The notes under the pieces were generated by a model. The model did no database searches. It was not told where the DNA came from and saw only the letters and a program-made list of their open reading frames with translations. The position numbers and the translations under genes were made by a program. This document shows, one piece after another, positions 52,240-60,234 of a stretch of 64,000 nt of DNA; position 1 is the first letter of the stretch, and the number at the start of each line of letters is the position of its first letter. The stretch is from Bacillota bacterium. Lineage in GTDB: Bacteria; Bacillota; Desulfotomaculia; Desulfotomaculales; Ammonificaceae. The stretch is taken from assembly GCA_040755295.1 (NCBI GenBank), contig JBFMBK010000001.1, positions 62,001 through 126,000 on the forward strand, given 5' to 3'.

Positions 52240-52373
52240 AAATCAACCACGGAGACACAGAGCACACGGAGGAAAAAGACTGTAATAGGTATTCATTTTT
52301 ATAATTAACTCTTGGTATTTCCGTCCTCTGTGAACTCTGTGCCTCTGTGGTAAAATATTTTGGTTCCGACTTC
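52240..52373. repeat. CACAGAG hairpin repeat, copy 3
   Basis: Left arm AACCACGGAGACACAGAGCA, CACGGAGGAAA; right arm TCTGTGAACTCTGTGCCTCT, GTGGTAAAATATTTTGG. The arms are inverted around an AT-rich centre. The right arm is nearly identical to the block at 30678-30731 and to the reverse complement of 25446-25492. Confidence 0.65.
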
Positions 52374-52399
52374 TCTTAGGTTAGGGGAGGAAACAAGAA

Positions 52400-52978
52400 T
52401 TGCATAAGGATTATAAAGAGTATGTGGGTCGGTTTTTCCAGACTATGGCCTACACGGAAATAACAACGGCAGAGGGCGACACCTTGGATTTTAACGAGGG
52501 CGTCGAGAAGGCGATAGGAATTATTCGGGAGCAGACAAGCCTCGGCGGGAAGATGATTTTTATCGGAAACGGCGGCAGTGCCGGCATCGCCAGCCACATG
52601 GCGATAGACTTCTGGAAAAACGGCGGGATGCGGGCGCTGGCTTTCAACGACGGGGCGCTTTTAACCTGCATCGGTAACGACTATGGTTATGCCTGCGTCT
52701 TTGAAAAGCCGGTTGCCATGTTCGCGGAGGAAGGCGATGTTCTGGTGGCGATAAGCAGTTCCGGGCAATCGGAGAACATCCTGCGCGGTGTTGCGGCGGG
52801 ACGGGGGGCGGGCTGCAGGGTCATCACCCTTTCCGGGTTCTCGAACATCAATCCTTTGCGGAAACTGGGCGACCTCAATTTTTACATTCCCGTAAGCCAT
52901 TATGGTTTTGTGGAAGTAGGGCACCAGATGATCCTGCACGCGGTGTTGGATATCACGATCTCCGGGGCAAATGGATAG
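52400..52978 (+). CDS. gmhA: GmhA-like sedoheptulose-7-phosphate isomerase (SIS domain)
   Basis: 192-aa SIS-domain protein. It matches phosphoheptose isomerase in size and motifs: FIGNGGSAGIASHMAIDFWK, the LLTCIGNDYGYACVFEKPV region, LVAISSSGQSENILRGVAAG, GCRVITLSG and the C-terminal GFVEVGHQMILHAVLD. GmhA makes heptose 7-phosphate for nucleotide-activated heptoses. The start is TTG behind GGGGAGG. It overlaps the next gene by eight bases. In a Gram-positive this suggests heptose in an S-layer or flagellar glycan. Confidence 0.84.
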   Translation: MHKDYKEYVGRFFQTMAYTEITTAEGDTLDFNEGVEKAIGIIREQTSLGGKMIFIGNGGSAGIASHMAIDFWKNGGMRALAFNDGALLTCIGNDYGYACVFEKPVAMFAEEGDVLVAISSSGQSENILRGVAAGRGAGCRVITLSGFSNINPLRKLGDLNFYIPVSHYGFVEVGHQMILHAVLDITISGANG

Positions 52979-54143
52979 GCGGCTTAGGCCGGCGGTTTTT
53001 TTGGACCGCGACGGCGTTATCGCAAGGGAAATCGGGCACATAACCAGATATGAGCAAATCGAGCTGTACCCCTTGGCAGCGGAAGCGGTCGCTGCGCTAA
53101 ACAATAACGGTTGGCTCTGCGTATTGGTCACTAACCAGTCCTGCGTTGCCAGGGGGTTGTTGACCGAAGAAGGGCTGGCTGCAATCCACGGTCGTCTGGA
53201 AAAGCTTTTGGCGAAAGAATTCGCCCGCCTTGACGCTGTTTTTTACTGCCCTCATTTGCCCCCGGAAGAAGGAAAAAAGGAAATACCGCCCTACAGGGTC
53301 AGATGCGCCTGCCGGAAGCCCGGTACGGGTATGGTTGAGGAGGCATTTCGGCGGTTCAATATTGATGCCGCACAGAGTTTTATCATAGGGGACCGCGAAA
53401 CCGACATTATCATGGGGCGCAAGGCCGGGCTTTCTACGGTGCTGCTTCGGACAGGGTACGGTGTGCGGCGGTACAGGGGTGACAGCGGCCTCGAACCGGA
53501 TTACATCTTCGACGACCTGGCGGAGGCGGCAAGGTTTTTATTGCGGGCGCGGGTTGATTTTAAGCCGCTCGTAGACGCGATATGCGCCAAATATCAAGAA
53601 TCAACCGGGAAGCGGCTTATCGTTCTGGTCGGCGGCCAGTCCCGTTCCGGGAAGTCGACATTGGTAAGGTATATTGACAAGGAAATAGAAGGACGGACAA
53701 TCCCTGCGGCTGTTGTCCGGCTTGACAACTGGATTCTGCCGCTGGATCAAAGGCAGGCCGCAAAGTCCGTACTGGAACGGTATCCGGCATCTACCATCAG
53801 ACGCGACCTTTCCGCGCTGCTTGCAGGAGAAACGGTGAGCATTGAAGCGTACGACTCTAAAACCAGAGGCCTTCAGAGGAAATCAAAGGCGCTTTCTTTA
53901 CCCGCCGAAGGGGTTGTTATTATTGAAGGCGTCGTGGCGCTCGAACAGGAGTACCTGCGCTCAATCAGTGATGTAGTCGTTTTTATTGACATAGAAAAAG
54001 AAATGCATTATAAGCGGTTCGTCACACACTACCGTGATAAAGACCTTACCGATGAAGCCATTGACAGTCTTTACGCGGAACGGATGCAGGACGAGTACCC
54101 TTTTGTTGAAGGTTCGAAGGAGTATGCCGATTTTGTGATTTAA
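52971..54143 (+). CDS. GmhB-like HAD phosphatase fused to a P-loop kinase
   Basis: 390-aa protein. N-terminal HAD phosphatase (about 7-190) like heptose 1,7-bisphosphate phosphatase: FLDRDGVIAREIG, VTNQSCVARGLLTEEG, a Cys/His zinc loop FYCPHLPPEE...RCACRKPGTGM, and IIGDRETDIIMGRKAGL. C-terminal P-loop kinase (about 200-390): LVGGQSRSGKSTLVRYID (Walker A), IIEGVVALEQEYL, like uridine kinase. The frame ends at YADFVI, slightly early. The fused kinase could supply the heptose-phosphate kinase step. It is coupled to gmhA. Confidence 0.84.
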   Translation: MDRRLRPAVFLDRDGVIAREIGHITRYEQIELYPLAAEAVAALNNNGWLCVLVTNQSCVARGLLTEEGLAAIHGRLEKLLAKEFARLDAVFYCPHLPPEEGKKEIPPYRVRCACRKPGTGMVEEAFRRFNIDAAQSFIIGDRETDIIMGRKAGLSTVLLRTGYGVRRYRGDSGLEPDYIFDDLAEAARFLLRARVDFKPLVDAICAKYQESTGKRLIVLVGGQSRSGKSTLVRYIDKEIEGRTIPAAVVRLDNWILPLDQRQAAKSVLERYPASTIRRDLSALLAGETVSIEAYDSKTRGLQRKSKALSLPAEGVVIIEGVVALEQEYLRSISDVVVFIDIEKEMHYKRFVTHYRDKDLTDEAIDSLYAERMQDEYPFVEGSKEYADFVI

Positions 54144-54149
54144 GTACTG

Positions 54150-54200
54150 AGTTTAGGGCGCATAAGCTGTGGGTCGTGGGTTCCGAGTTGCGAGCCGGCC
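54150..54200 (+). repeat. Word-repeat spacer (GTTCCGAGTTGCGAG type)
   Basis: GGTCGTGGGTTCCGAGTTGC follows the kinase stop. Only left-arm-type words are seen before the CMP-synthetase remnant. Confidence 0.5.
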
Positions 54201-54228
54201 TTGCAGACTTTATAAAACCGATGCCGTC

Positions 54229-54475
54229 ATGAACCGCCAGCAATTGTCCGGGTGATACCGTCTTAACGGAGCCGTCTATATAGCGCGTTGGGATTTTTTT
54301 TAAGGAGCACGGAAGCTTTTTCGGCCCGAAGACATACGCTTACAAGATACCCCGTGAAAGGTCCCTCGATATGGACAGCAGGTTCGATTTCGAATTTGCT
54401 GAATTCATAGTTGAACGCAGTGTTAAAAAGAATCGCAAAGGTTTCCAGCGGCAGAAATCAGGACGAGCCCGCTGA
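54229..54475 (+). pseudogene. C-terminal remnant of a CMP-sugar synthetase
   Basis: Reads MNRQQLSG, TGA, YRLNGAVYIARWDFF, a frameshift in a run of eight T (54294-54301), then FFGPKTYAYKIPRERSLDMD and FEFAEFIVE. It aligns with the end of LegF in this window (VNRQELPKFYRLNGSIYLAL; WFGPRTYAYVMPRHRSVDID). The N-terminal two thirds are gone. It is a degraded second acylneuraminate-type cytidylyltransferase. The stretch from 54476 to 54582 holds no other feature. Confidence 0.78.
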
Positions 54476-54582
54476 TGCAACCATCTTTATCACACCGTGC
54501 AAATTGTCTTTCGCCCGCTAAAGAACCGCTCTTTTTTGTCGATTAAAAAAATAACAGTCTAAGAACCGAAAGGGTGATCTTC

Positions 54583-55887
54583 TTGAAAAAACTGTTACGG
54601 TTTTCGATTTGCCTTTGCTTGGTGGTGATATCCGTCTTTCTCTTTTCCGCAGCGGCACAGGCCGCCGTATCCAATCCCATCGTTTCGGGAACGGAATACA
54701 CCGTAAGCACTCTGCCGACAACGGGCAAGATTACCGCCTTCAATAAACTGCTGGAAATAAGCTACCCCAAGAACAACACCCTGGTGGACTCTAATAAAAT
54801 AACAGCAGTAGACCAGACCGTATACTTCACCGTCTTTCTTCCCAGCGGGGGGAGTCCGGACTATCAGAAGTACACGCTGGTCAGCAACATTTATAAAATA
54901 ACGACGGCCGCGCAGACGTACCTGCTCGATCCGGGTCAGATTAAAATAACCTATGATACAAACGTAAGCTCCGCGGTGGCAAACCAGCTCGCGGTATGGT
55001 ACAGTCCGGGCATCACCGTTGCGGGGGGTACGTACGAGTGGGACGGTACAAACAACATAAACCTCGGAGGGGTCACGGACTCCAGGAAGTGCACCGTGGC
55101 GGCTCCGCTGCAGTTCAGTGGAACGGGTACGGGTTATTACGGCGTCTTTTTGGCCCAGCAGTCCTTCAGTGAGTTTAATGCTCAATCAGATAACAGCTGG
55201 GCCTATTCCTGCGTGATGCCGTTGTGGGCGAAAGGGATCGTGGAGCCTCTGCCCGTGGGAGGAACCGCCGGCGTCTTCGGCGTAGCGAACGACGTATACC
55301 GTCTTGAGTTCGCAACCATGCTGGTCAGGGGACTCGGACTTACGCTTACGGATAGACCTTCGAGCGCAGCCGAGCAGATCTTTGAAGACGCGTTCGGCGG
55401 CACCGACTTCTGCGACGCCACACCCGAAGATATAAGCTCGAGCTATTTCGGGGCGGGTTACAGCGCCGCTTCGGGTTACAAGATCTACGATACCGACCGT
55501 ATGCCCGTTCAGTACGCGGAGACGGCGGCCCGCAACGGGATAGTGGTCGGCTACCTTAACGGGAGTGCGGAATACGTCTTCCAACCGGCAGGTTTCCTGA
55601 CCCGTGAGGAAGCCGCGGTAATCCTGGCGCGGGTATCCAATTTGAAGTTGTCGGACGACGGCGAAAAAGTGCTGACGGATCTGGAGAAGGTGTTCGAGGA
55701 CGCGACTCTCATTTCTCCCTGGGCGGCGCCGTCGGTGCTTGCCGTGCAAAAAGCCAAGCTGATCGCCGGGAAACCAAGTTCCGATCCGGACAGCAGCCTG
55801 CTGCAGTTCGATCCGGACGGCAACCTTACGAGGGCGGAAGCCACGGCCCTGGCATACCGCTTCTTAAAGAAGCAGAAAAAGATCTAA
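54583..55887 (+). CDS. S-layer-homology (SLH) domain surface protein
   Basis: 434-aa exported protein: signal peptide (MKKLLRFSICLCLVVISVFL, cleavage near AAAQA), a unique Thr/Ser/Gly-rich N-terminal half (about 30-190) without a recognised domain, then SLH repeats (about 195-430; WAYSCVMPLWAKGIVEPL, RLEFATMLVRGLGL, AETAARNGIVVGYLNG, LTREEAAVILARVSNLKL, LTRAEATALAYRFLKK). SLH domains bind pyruvylated cell-wall polymers. TTG 54583 behind GGGTGATC is preferred to GTG 54574. It indicates a Gram-positive-type envelope. Confidence 0.9.
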   Translation: MKKLLRFSICLCLVVISVFLFSAAAQAAVSNPIVSGTEYTVSTLPTTGKITAFNKLLEISYPKNNTLVDSNKITAVDQTVYFTVFLPSGGSPDYQKYTLVSNIYKITTAAQTYLLDPGQIKITYDTNVSSAVANQLAVWYSPGITVAGGTYEWDGTNNINLGGVTDSRKCTVAAPLQFSGTGTGYYGVFLAQQSFSEFNAQSDNSWAYSCVMPLWAKGIVEPLPVGGTAGVFGVANDVYRLEFATMLVRGLGLTLTDRPSSAAEQIFEDAFGGTDFCDATPEDISSSYFGAGYSAASGYKIYDTDRMPVQYAETAARNGIVVGYLNGSAEYVFQPAGFLTREEAAVILARVSNLKLSDDGEKVLTDLEKVFEDATLISPWAAPSVLAVQKAKLIAGKPSSDPDSSLLQFDPDGNLTRAEATALAYRFLKKQKKI

Positions 55888-55889
55888 GA

Positions 55890-55972
55890 GTTACAGTCAC
55901 GAGTCGCGGGTCGCGGGTAAGGATAAGTCGCGGGTTATGAGTTCCGAGTTGCAAGTTCTGAATTATAACAAG
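55890..55972 (+). repeat. Word-repeat spacer (GAGTCGCGGGTCGCGGGT type)
   Basis: AGTCACGAGTCGCGGGTCGC, AAGTCGCGGGTTATGAGTTC, CGAGTTGCAAGTTCTG; left-arm-type words only. Confidence 0.55.
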
Positions 55973-55984
55973 TAAACGGTTAAA

Positions 55985-56019
55985 AAGCGCCTGACGATGG
56001 TTAAAACGTTCAGGCGCTT
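55985..56019. terminator. Bidirectional terminator, SLH gene / zinc-ribbon gene
   Basis: Perfect 10-base stem AAGCGCCTGA / TCAGGCGCTT. On the minus strand TTTTT follows; on the plus strand TTCATT. It serves the converging genes on both sides. Confidence 0.8.
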
Positions 56020-56044
56020 TCATTATCCTGAATTACCGACTGCT

Positions 56045-56287
56045 TCAAGCTTTTGGTTTTCGCGGATTCCAACTGTGGTTGCAGTCGTCGCAGGCCGCAA
56101 GAGGATTTTTCCGGTAAAAAATAAGGCACATCAGAAACCATGCCGGCATTAGTATAAAGAGGCCTGACACAAAGAATCCGGCGATTCCCAGTACGGCCGT
56201 TCCGCCAAACCCATAATAAACGAACTTGTCGTACTGTCCAACCGGGACGATTTTTGTTGAACCGCACTTCGGGCATTTTATGCTCAT
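56045..56287 (-). CDS. Small zinc-ribbon membrane protein
   Basis: 80-aa protein: N-terminal MSIKCPKCGSTKIVPVG zinc-ribbon half, two hydrophobic segments (about 24-44 and 45-60; GTAVLGIAGFFVSGLFILMP), then the second zinc pair in LAACDDCNHSWNP. The two CxxC pairs bracket the membrane part, so both ends may meet on one side. The start follows GGAGGTT. No function is known to me; the layout is common in small proteins of Clostridia. Confidence 0.8.
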   Translation of the reverse strand: MSIKCPKCGSTKIVPVGQYDKFVYYGFGGTAVLGIAGFFVSGLFILMPAWFLMCLIFYRKNPLAACDDCNHSWNPRKPKA

Positions 56288-56466
56288 ATAGAACCTCCAC
56301 GATTAATTTTCCAAGGATCGCCGCAACCCGTATCCTTTCTATTATACTAAAAAGCCGGTAAAAGAGGGTAGAGAAGTATTCCCCCTTTACTTCCCAGGTA
56401 ATTGCCAGTCTTCACGGGCGGGGTTATAATTCTTTTATGGTTACGAGACGGCTGTGATGGGGGGAC

Positions 56467-57723
56467 TTGGTGCCTTTGTCTGAGAATCGGACGGATAACA
56501 TTTGCCGGTCGGACTTTCCTGCTATTGACGGAACCAGGCCGATCCGGGAGGTGTTGCTGTCATTCGGAGAACCGGATTTGAACGATGACGATATAGCGCG
56601 GGTGGCCGCGGTGCTGAAAAGCGGGATGTTGAACGCGGGTGTCGGGGTGCGTAAATTCGAAGAGAGTTTTGCTTCGATGGTCGGCGCCCGTCACGCGGTC
56701 GCTGTATCTACGGGGACGGCGGCGATGCACGCAGCCTGTTACGCGGCGGGAATAAGCCGGGGTGACGAGGTGATTCTGTCCCCCCTTGCTTTCGCCGGTT
56801 TCGCGGACGCGCCGCTTTATCTCGGGGCGAAACCCGTCTTTGCGGATGTAGATGAACTAACTCTGAATATCGCGCCTGAGGAAATCGAACGAAACATCAC
56901 CGACCAAACCAGCGCGATAATCGTTTCACATTTCGCTGGGCATCCGGCGGATTTGGACGCCGTTCACGACGTCGCCCGACGGTACGACCTGGCGGTCGTC
57001 GAAGATGCCACCGCCGCATTGGGGGCGGTTTACAAGGGAAGGTCAATCGGGTGCATTTCAACTGTGACGGCGTTCAGCTTCCACCCGGAGGCGACGATTA
57101 CCACCGGCGGAGGCGGTATGGTAACCACGAACGACGATGACGCGTACCGGTGGTTACGACTTTTTGTCGACCAGGGAATAGTCCGCGACAGGTCGCAGAT
57201 GGTGAACAGAAACGAAGGCCCGTGGCATTACGAGGTCCAGGAATTGGGTTATGATTTTCAGCTTCCGGAGTTTCAGGGTGTTCTGGGAATTTCGCAGCTC
57301 TCAAGGGTTGAGGCTTTTCTGAAACGGCGACGTGAGATCGCAGACCGTTACAATGAGGCTTTTAAAGGACTTTCCTGCGTAGAAATCCCACATTCCAAAG
57401 CATCTTGCTCGTCCGCTTGGAATCTTTATGTTTTGAAGCTCAAACCGGAAAAATTGAAGGCCGACCGGCGCAAAATTTATCTGGCGCTGTTCGCGGAAAA
57501 AATATGCGTCGGGGTCCACTACCTGCCGGTTTATCTTCATCCTTTACACGGCTGGCTCGGTGACCCGAACGTATGCACCTTGCACGACGAGCCTCCCTGT
57601 CCCAGAGCGGAATCCCTCTATCAGCGGCTCATAACCCTGCCCCTTTTCCCTAAAATGACCGACCAAGACGTCAATGACGTCATAAAGGCGGTTGGACGCG
57701 TACTCGGATACTATGCGCGGTAA
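56467..57723 (+). CDS. DegT/DnrJ/EryC1-family protein lacking the PLP lysine
   Basis: 418-aa member of the sugar aminotransferase family, closest in pattern to PseC-like enzymes: VSTGTAAMHAACYAAGISRG, DLAVVEDATAALGAVYKG (PLP-ring Asp) and HYEVQELGYDFQLPEFQGVL. At the place of the Schiff-base Lys the sequence reads FSFHPEATITTGGGGM, so the usual Lys is Ala. It cannot be a normal transaminase unless another residue substitutes; dehydratases such as ColD replace this Lys with His. It is monocistronic, with a spacer after it. It could be regulatory, a dehydratase, or inactive. Confidence 0.83.
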   Translation: MVPLSENRTDNICRSDFPAIDGTRPIREVLLSFGEPDLNDDDIARVAAVLKSGMLNAGVGVRKFEESFASMVGARHAVAVSTGTAAMHAACYAAGISRGDEVILSPLAFAGFADAPLYLGAKPVFADVDELTLNIAPEEIERNITDQTSAIIVSHFAGHPADLDAVHDVARRYDLAVVEDATAALGAVYKGRSIGCISTVTAFSFHPEATITTGGGGMVTTNDDDAYRWLRLFVDQGIVRDRSQMVNRNEGPWHYEVQELGYDFQLPEFQGVLGISQLSRVEAFLKRRREIADRYNEAFKGLSCVEIPHSKASCSSAWNLYVLKLKPEKLKADRRKIYLALFAEKICVGVHYLPVYLHPLHGWLGDPNVCTLHDEPPCPRAESLYQRLITLPLFPKMTDQDVNDVIKAVGRVLGYYAR

Positions 57724-57734
57724 GAAAGCGCCTT

Positions 57735-58070
57735 GTACGATCAAGGTTCAACGTTGAAAGTTTAAATAAAGAATATAGAATAACCTTTTCTGAGTGACCA
57801 AGACGGTCAGAATATAGAATATAGAATCCAGAAGGGGAACAAACCTCCCGTCTTCTGTACCACCTATTATCTACTATCTACTGCTCCCAAAATGAAGATT
57901 GGTTCCGCACTGACTCGCAACTCGCACAACCCGTAACTCGTAGCTTTATCCCCGACTTAGGACTGAGGACTTTCAACTTGGGACTTGCATTCTGGATTAT
58001 CATTCTACCTTAATCTATATTCCGGATACTGAATTCTCATATGCAGTGGGGGTTTTAAAACCCGGAAACA
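57735..58070. repeat. Long inverted word-repeat spacer
   Basis: Left part: CAACGTTGAAAG, GAATATAGAATATAGAATCC. Centre: CCACCTATTATCTACTATC. Right part: GACTCGCAACTCGCACAACC, GACTTAGGACTGAGGACTTT, CATTCTGGATTATCATTC. Many words appear in both orientations. No gene is seen. More CTACTACCTACTACCTACTG follows at about 58111-58130. Confidence 0.6.
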
Positions 58071-58074
58071 GAAG

Positions 58075-58099
58075 GGGGCGAACTCAGGGTCCGCCCCCC
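58075..58099. terminator. Terminator near the copper-amine-oxidase-like gene
   Basis: Stem GGGGGCG / CGCCCCC with an 11-base loop. TTTCTAATT follows on the plus strand and TTCTGTTT on the minus strand. It likely ends the minus-strand gene at 58143. Confidence 0.65.
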
Positions 58100-58142
58100 T
58101 TTCTAATTATCTACTACCTACTACCTACTGCTTACTACGGCC

Positions 58143-58904
58143 TCAGTTGATTGCGACCGTTTGCGCGTCGCCGATGTAGGTCACGTTCGCGCCGAGGTTT
58201 TCTCCCACAAACCGCAGGGGTATCATCGTCCTGCCTTTAACGACCTGCGGGGCTACGTCAAGGCCGATCTTTCGGCCGTTTACCGTAGCGTTGGGGCGGT
58301 CGAGCGTGAGAACGATTGTGTTGTCACCTTTGCAGATCGTGATCGTTCTGGCCTTCGGGTCCCATGTCACATCGGCCCCAAGTTTTTCGGCGATTGCGCG
58401 GACGGGCATCAGTGTTCTTGCCCGGATGAGTTGGGGCGGCACGTCAAAGCTCAGCTTTTCGCCATAGACAAAGGCGATGACCTGCTCCCTGTGGCGAAGC
58501 CGCCATAGTTTCGCAAATTCCTTGTAGTTTTGTTCATCCAGCGGGTCGTCGTATATCATTTCCGCCACAGCGGCAGCCTCGTCCTCGGGGTCCCCGCACA
58601 TCGCCTTCAATTCTTCCCAAAGGGCCATCCGTTCGGCCTGGTCTTTAATTCTTTCACGGATTCTCTCCCTCAGGTATTTCGCTGCGGCCTTATTTTTGGG
58701 GCCTTTCCTCAACTCGTTTCGAATCTGTTCTGTGTCTTCATTATCATACACATCCTCGTCGACACCGTTATTTCCGTCAGCGTAAACGTTCTGGCCGACG
58801 GAGTTATCCGTGCCTTCCCCGCTGTTTTCACCGGCCCACGCGGCCACACTCAACACTAGTATCAATAGTACGGTTATGGAAGCGGAAAGAAAATATTTTC
58901 GCAT
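58143..58904 (-). CDS. Exported copper-amine-oxidase N-terminal-like domain protein
   Basis: 253-aa exported protein: signal peptide (MRKYFLSASITVLLILVLSV, cleavage near AWA), an acidic linker, a charged helical middle (about 60-135; AAAKYLRERIRERIKDQAER) and a C-terminal stalk domain (about 145-253) with the paired motif RARTLMPVRAIAEKLGADVT and KGRTMIPLRFVGENLGANVT. This repeat is common in surface proteins of Clostridia; it is not an oxidase. ATG 58904 follows GAAAGGGTGG. It is divergent from the flgB operon. Confidence 0.87.
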   Translation of the reverse strand: MRKYFLSASITVLLILVLSVAAWAGENSGEGTDNSVGQNVYADGNNGVDEDVYDNEDTEQIRNELRKGPKNKAAAKYLRERIRERIKDQAERMALWEELKAMCGDPEDEAAAVAEMIYDDPLDEQNYKEFAKLWRLRHREQVIAFVYGEKLSFDVPPQLIRARTLMPVRAIAEKLGADVTWDPKARTITICKGDNTIVLTLDRPNATVNGRKIGLDVAPQVVKGRTMIPLRFVGENLGANVTYIGDAQTVAIN

Positions 58905-58922
58905 TTTATACCACCCTTTCAA

Positions 58923-59122
58923 AATATAATTATGATTTATAAATTTAGGAACTCATCCCCGTTTTAATACCCTCTATAACTATATTTGTATTTACCTCCT
59001 GTTTTTTGGGGGTAGAGTAGAAGTTTTTTATAAGGATAAAGATGGACAGGCAATGCTGAATGAACTTAATTCGTTCCTCAGTATGGCTTTAAGTTCAAGT
59101 CTATTGAGTAAATATATCGATT
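58923..59122. other. AT-rich divergent spacer
   Basis: No gene. Contains an 8-base inverted repeat GAACTTAA / TTAAGTTC (59062-59069 and 59089-59096) of unknown role. Confidence 0.35.
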
Positions 59123-59273
59123 TTTGTCGAAATATTTTTCGGCTGAAACCCTTGCCACAGCTGAGCTAATCACTTTTAAGGCAACAATTTCTAAAAAATT
59201 TTTTATCAATTGTTGCAGGAATTGGTCGACATATGTATAATAAAAAGGAGAAATTTCTCTAACGATGTCGAAA
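59123..59273 (+). promoter_or_regulatory. Spo0A-box-like sites upstream of flgB
   Basis: TTTGTCGAAA (59123-59132) and ATGTCGAAA (59265-59273) match the Spo0A box TGNCGAA. They flank the promoter at 59213. GGTCGACATATG lies between them. Confidence 0.4.
59213..59241 (+). promoter_or_regulatory. Sigma-A promoter of the flgB operon
   Basis: TTGCAG (59213-59218), N17, TATAAT (59236-59241), about 68 bases before the flgB start. Confidence 0.6.
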
Positions 59274-59308
59274 TTGGTTCCCGAGGAGTTTGCTGGAGGC
59301 GATATACG

Positions 59309-59707
59309 GTGACCATATTTAACGATCCGGTAAAGAGCGCTCTAAGTAAAACCCTTGACGCAGCCGCCCTTCGGCAAAGGGTAATGGCGGATAACATCGC
59401 AAACGCCGACACCCCCGGTTTTAAGAAATCGGTTGTACACTTCGAAGAAGCCCTGACGAAAGCTCTCGGGGGAAACTCTCTCCCTTTGAAAAAAACCAAT
59501 CCCAGACACATCAGTGACGACCTGCTTACGGTCACTCCGCGTACCGAGCAGATCAAAACCACCTCGCTTCGCGCGGACGGAAATAACGTTGATGTGGATG
59601 AAGAAATGGTGAACCTTGTTGCCAACACGATGAAATATCAGGGAGCGATAAGGTTTCTGAGCGACAAGTATGCCGGATTAAGATATGTAATTTCAGGGGG
59701 AAGGTAG
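59309..59707 (+). CDS. flgB: Flagellar proximal rod protein FlgB
   Basis: FlgB is a proximal rod subunit. The 132-aa protein shows the rod-protein signature RQRVMADNIANADTPGFKKS, the middle LRADGNNVDVDEEMVNLVAN and the late KYQGAIRFLSDKYAGLR. The GTG start behind GGAGG is chosen; a longer frame back to 59210 overlaps the promoter. It opens the basal-body operon flgB-flgC-fliE-fliF-fliG-fliH. Confidence 0.93.
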   Translation: MTIFNDPVKSALSKTLDAAALRQRVMADNIANADTPGFKKSVVHFEEALTKALGGNSLPLKKTNPRHISDDLLTVTPRTEQIKTTSLRADGNNVDVDEEMVNLVANTMKYQGAIRFLSDKYAGLRYVISGGR

Positions 59708-59717
59708 GTGATACCTG

Positions 59718-60131
59718 ATGAGCTATTTTGACGCTTTTGCGATAAGCGGTTCCGGAATGACGGCCGAACGGCTGCGTCTTGACCTTATCGCCAACAACCT
59801 GGCCAACGTCCATTCCACTAGAACCTCTCAAGGAGGGCTCTACCAGCGACAGGTTCCGGTTTTCGCCCAGCAGTTGGAGGCGGCGAAAGGCGGTTTCACC
59901 GGCGCGGGGGTTGCGGTTGAAGCCATACTAGCCGACGATTCCCAGCCGATCAAGGTGATGGATCCGGGTCACCCGGACGCCGACGAAGAGGGTTACGTAA
60001 GCTACCCCAATATCAACGTGGCCAATGAGATGGTCGATATGATCGGGGCGAGCCGCGCTTACGAAGCAAACGCAACAGTATTCCAGGCGGCAAAGGAACT
60101 TATTCAAAAAGCCCTCGAATTGGGCCGTTAG
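59718..60131 (+). CDS. flgC: Flagellar proximal rod protein FlgC
   Basis: 137-aa rod protein: DAFAISGSGMTAERLRLDLI, NNLANVHSTRTSQGGLYQRQ, the FlgC segment VMDPGHPDADEEGYVSYPNI, NVANEMVDMIGASRAYEANA and the final helix AAKELIQKALELG. It begins ten bases after flgB. The product assembles with FlgB, FlgF and FlgG around FliE; flgF and flgG are not in the window. Confidence 0.95.
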   Translation: MSYFDAFAISGSGMTAERLRLDLIANNLANVHSTRTSQGGLYQRQVPVFAQQLEAAKGGFTGAGVAVEAILADDSQPIKVMDPGHPDADEEGYVSYPNINVANEMVDMIGASRAYEANATVFQAAKELIQKALELGR

Positions 60132-60234
60132 ACCGGTTGACGATAACCTCTTGAAACCGGTTTGTTTATTTAATGATTTCTTCTATTTTCCCCTCAAATA
60201 ACCTGACCACTTTTTCGAGAAAGCCCGGGGAGGG

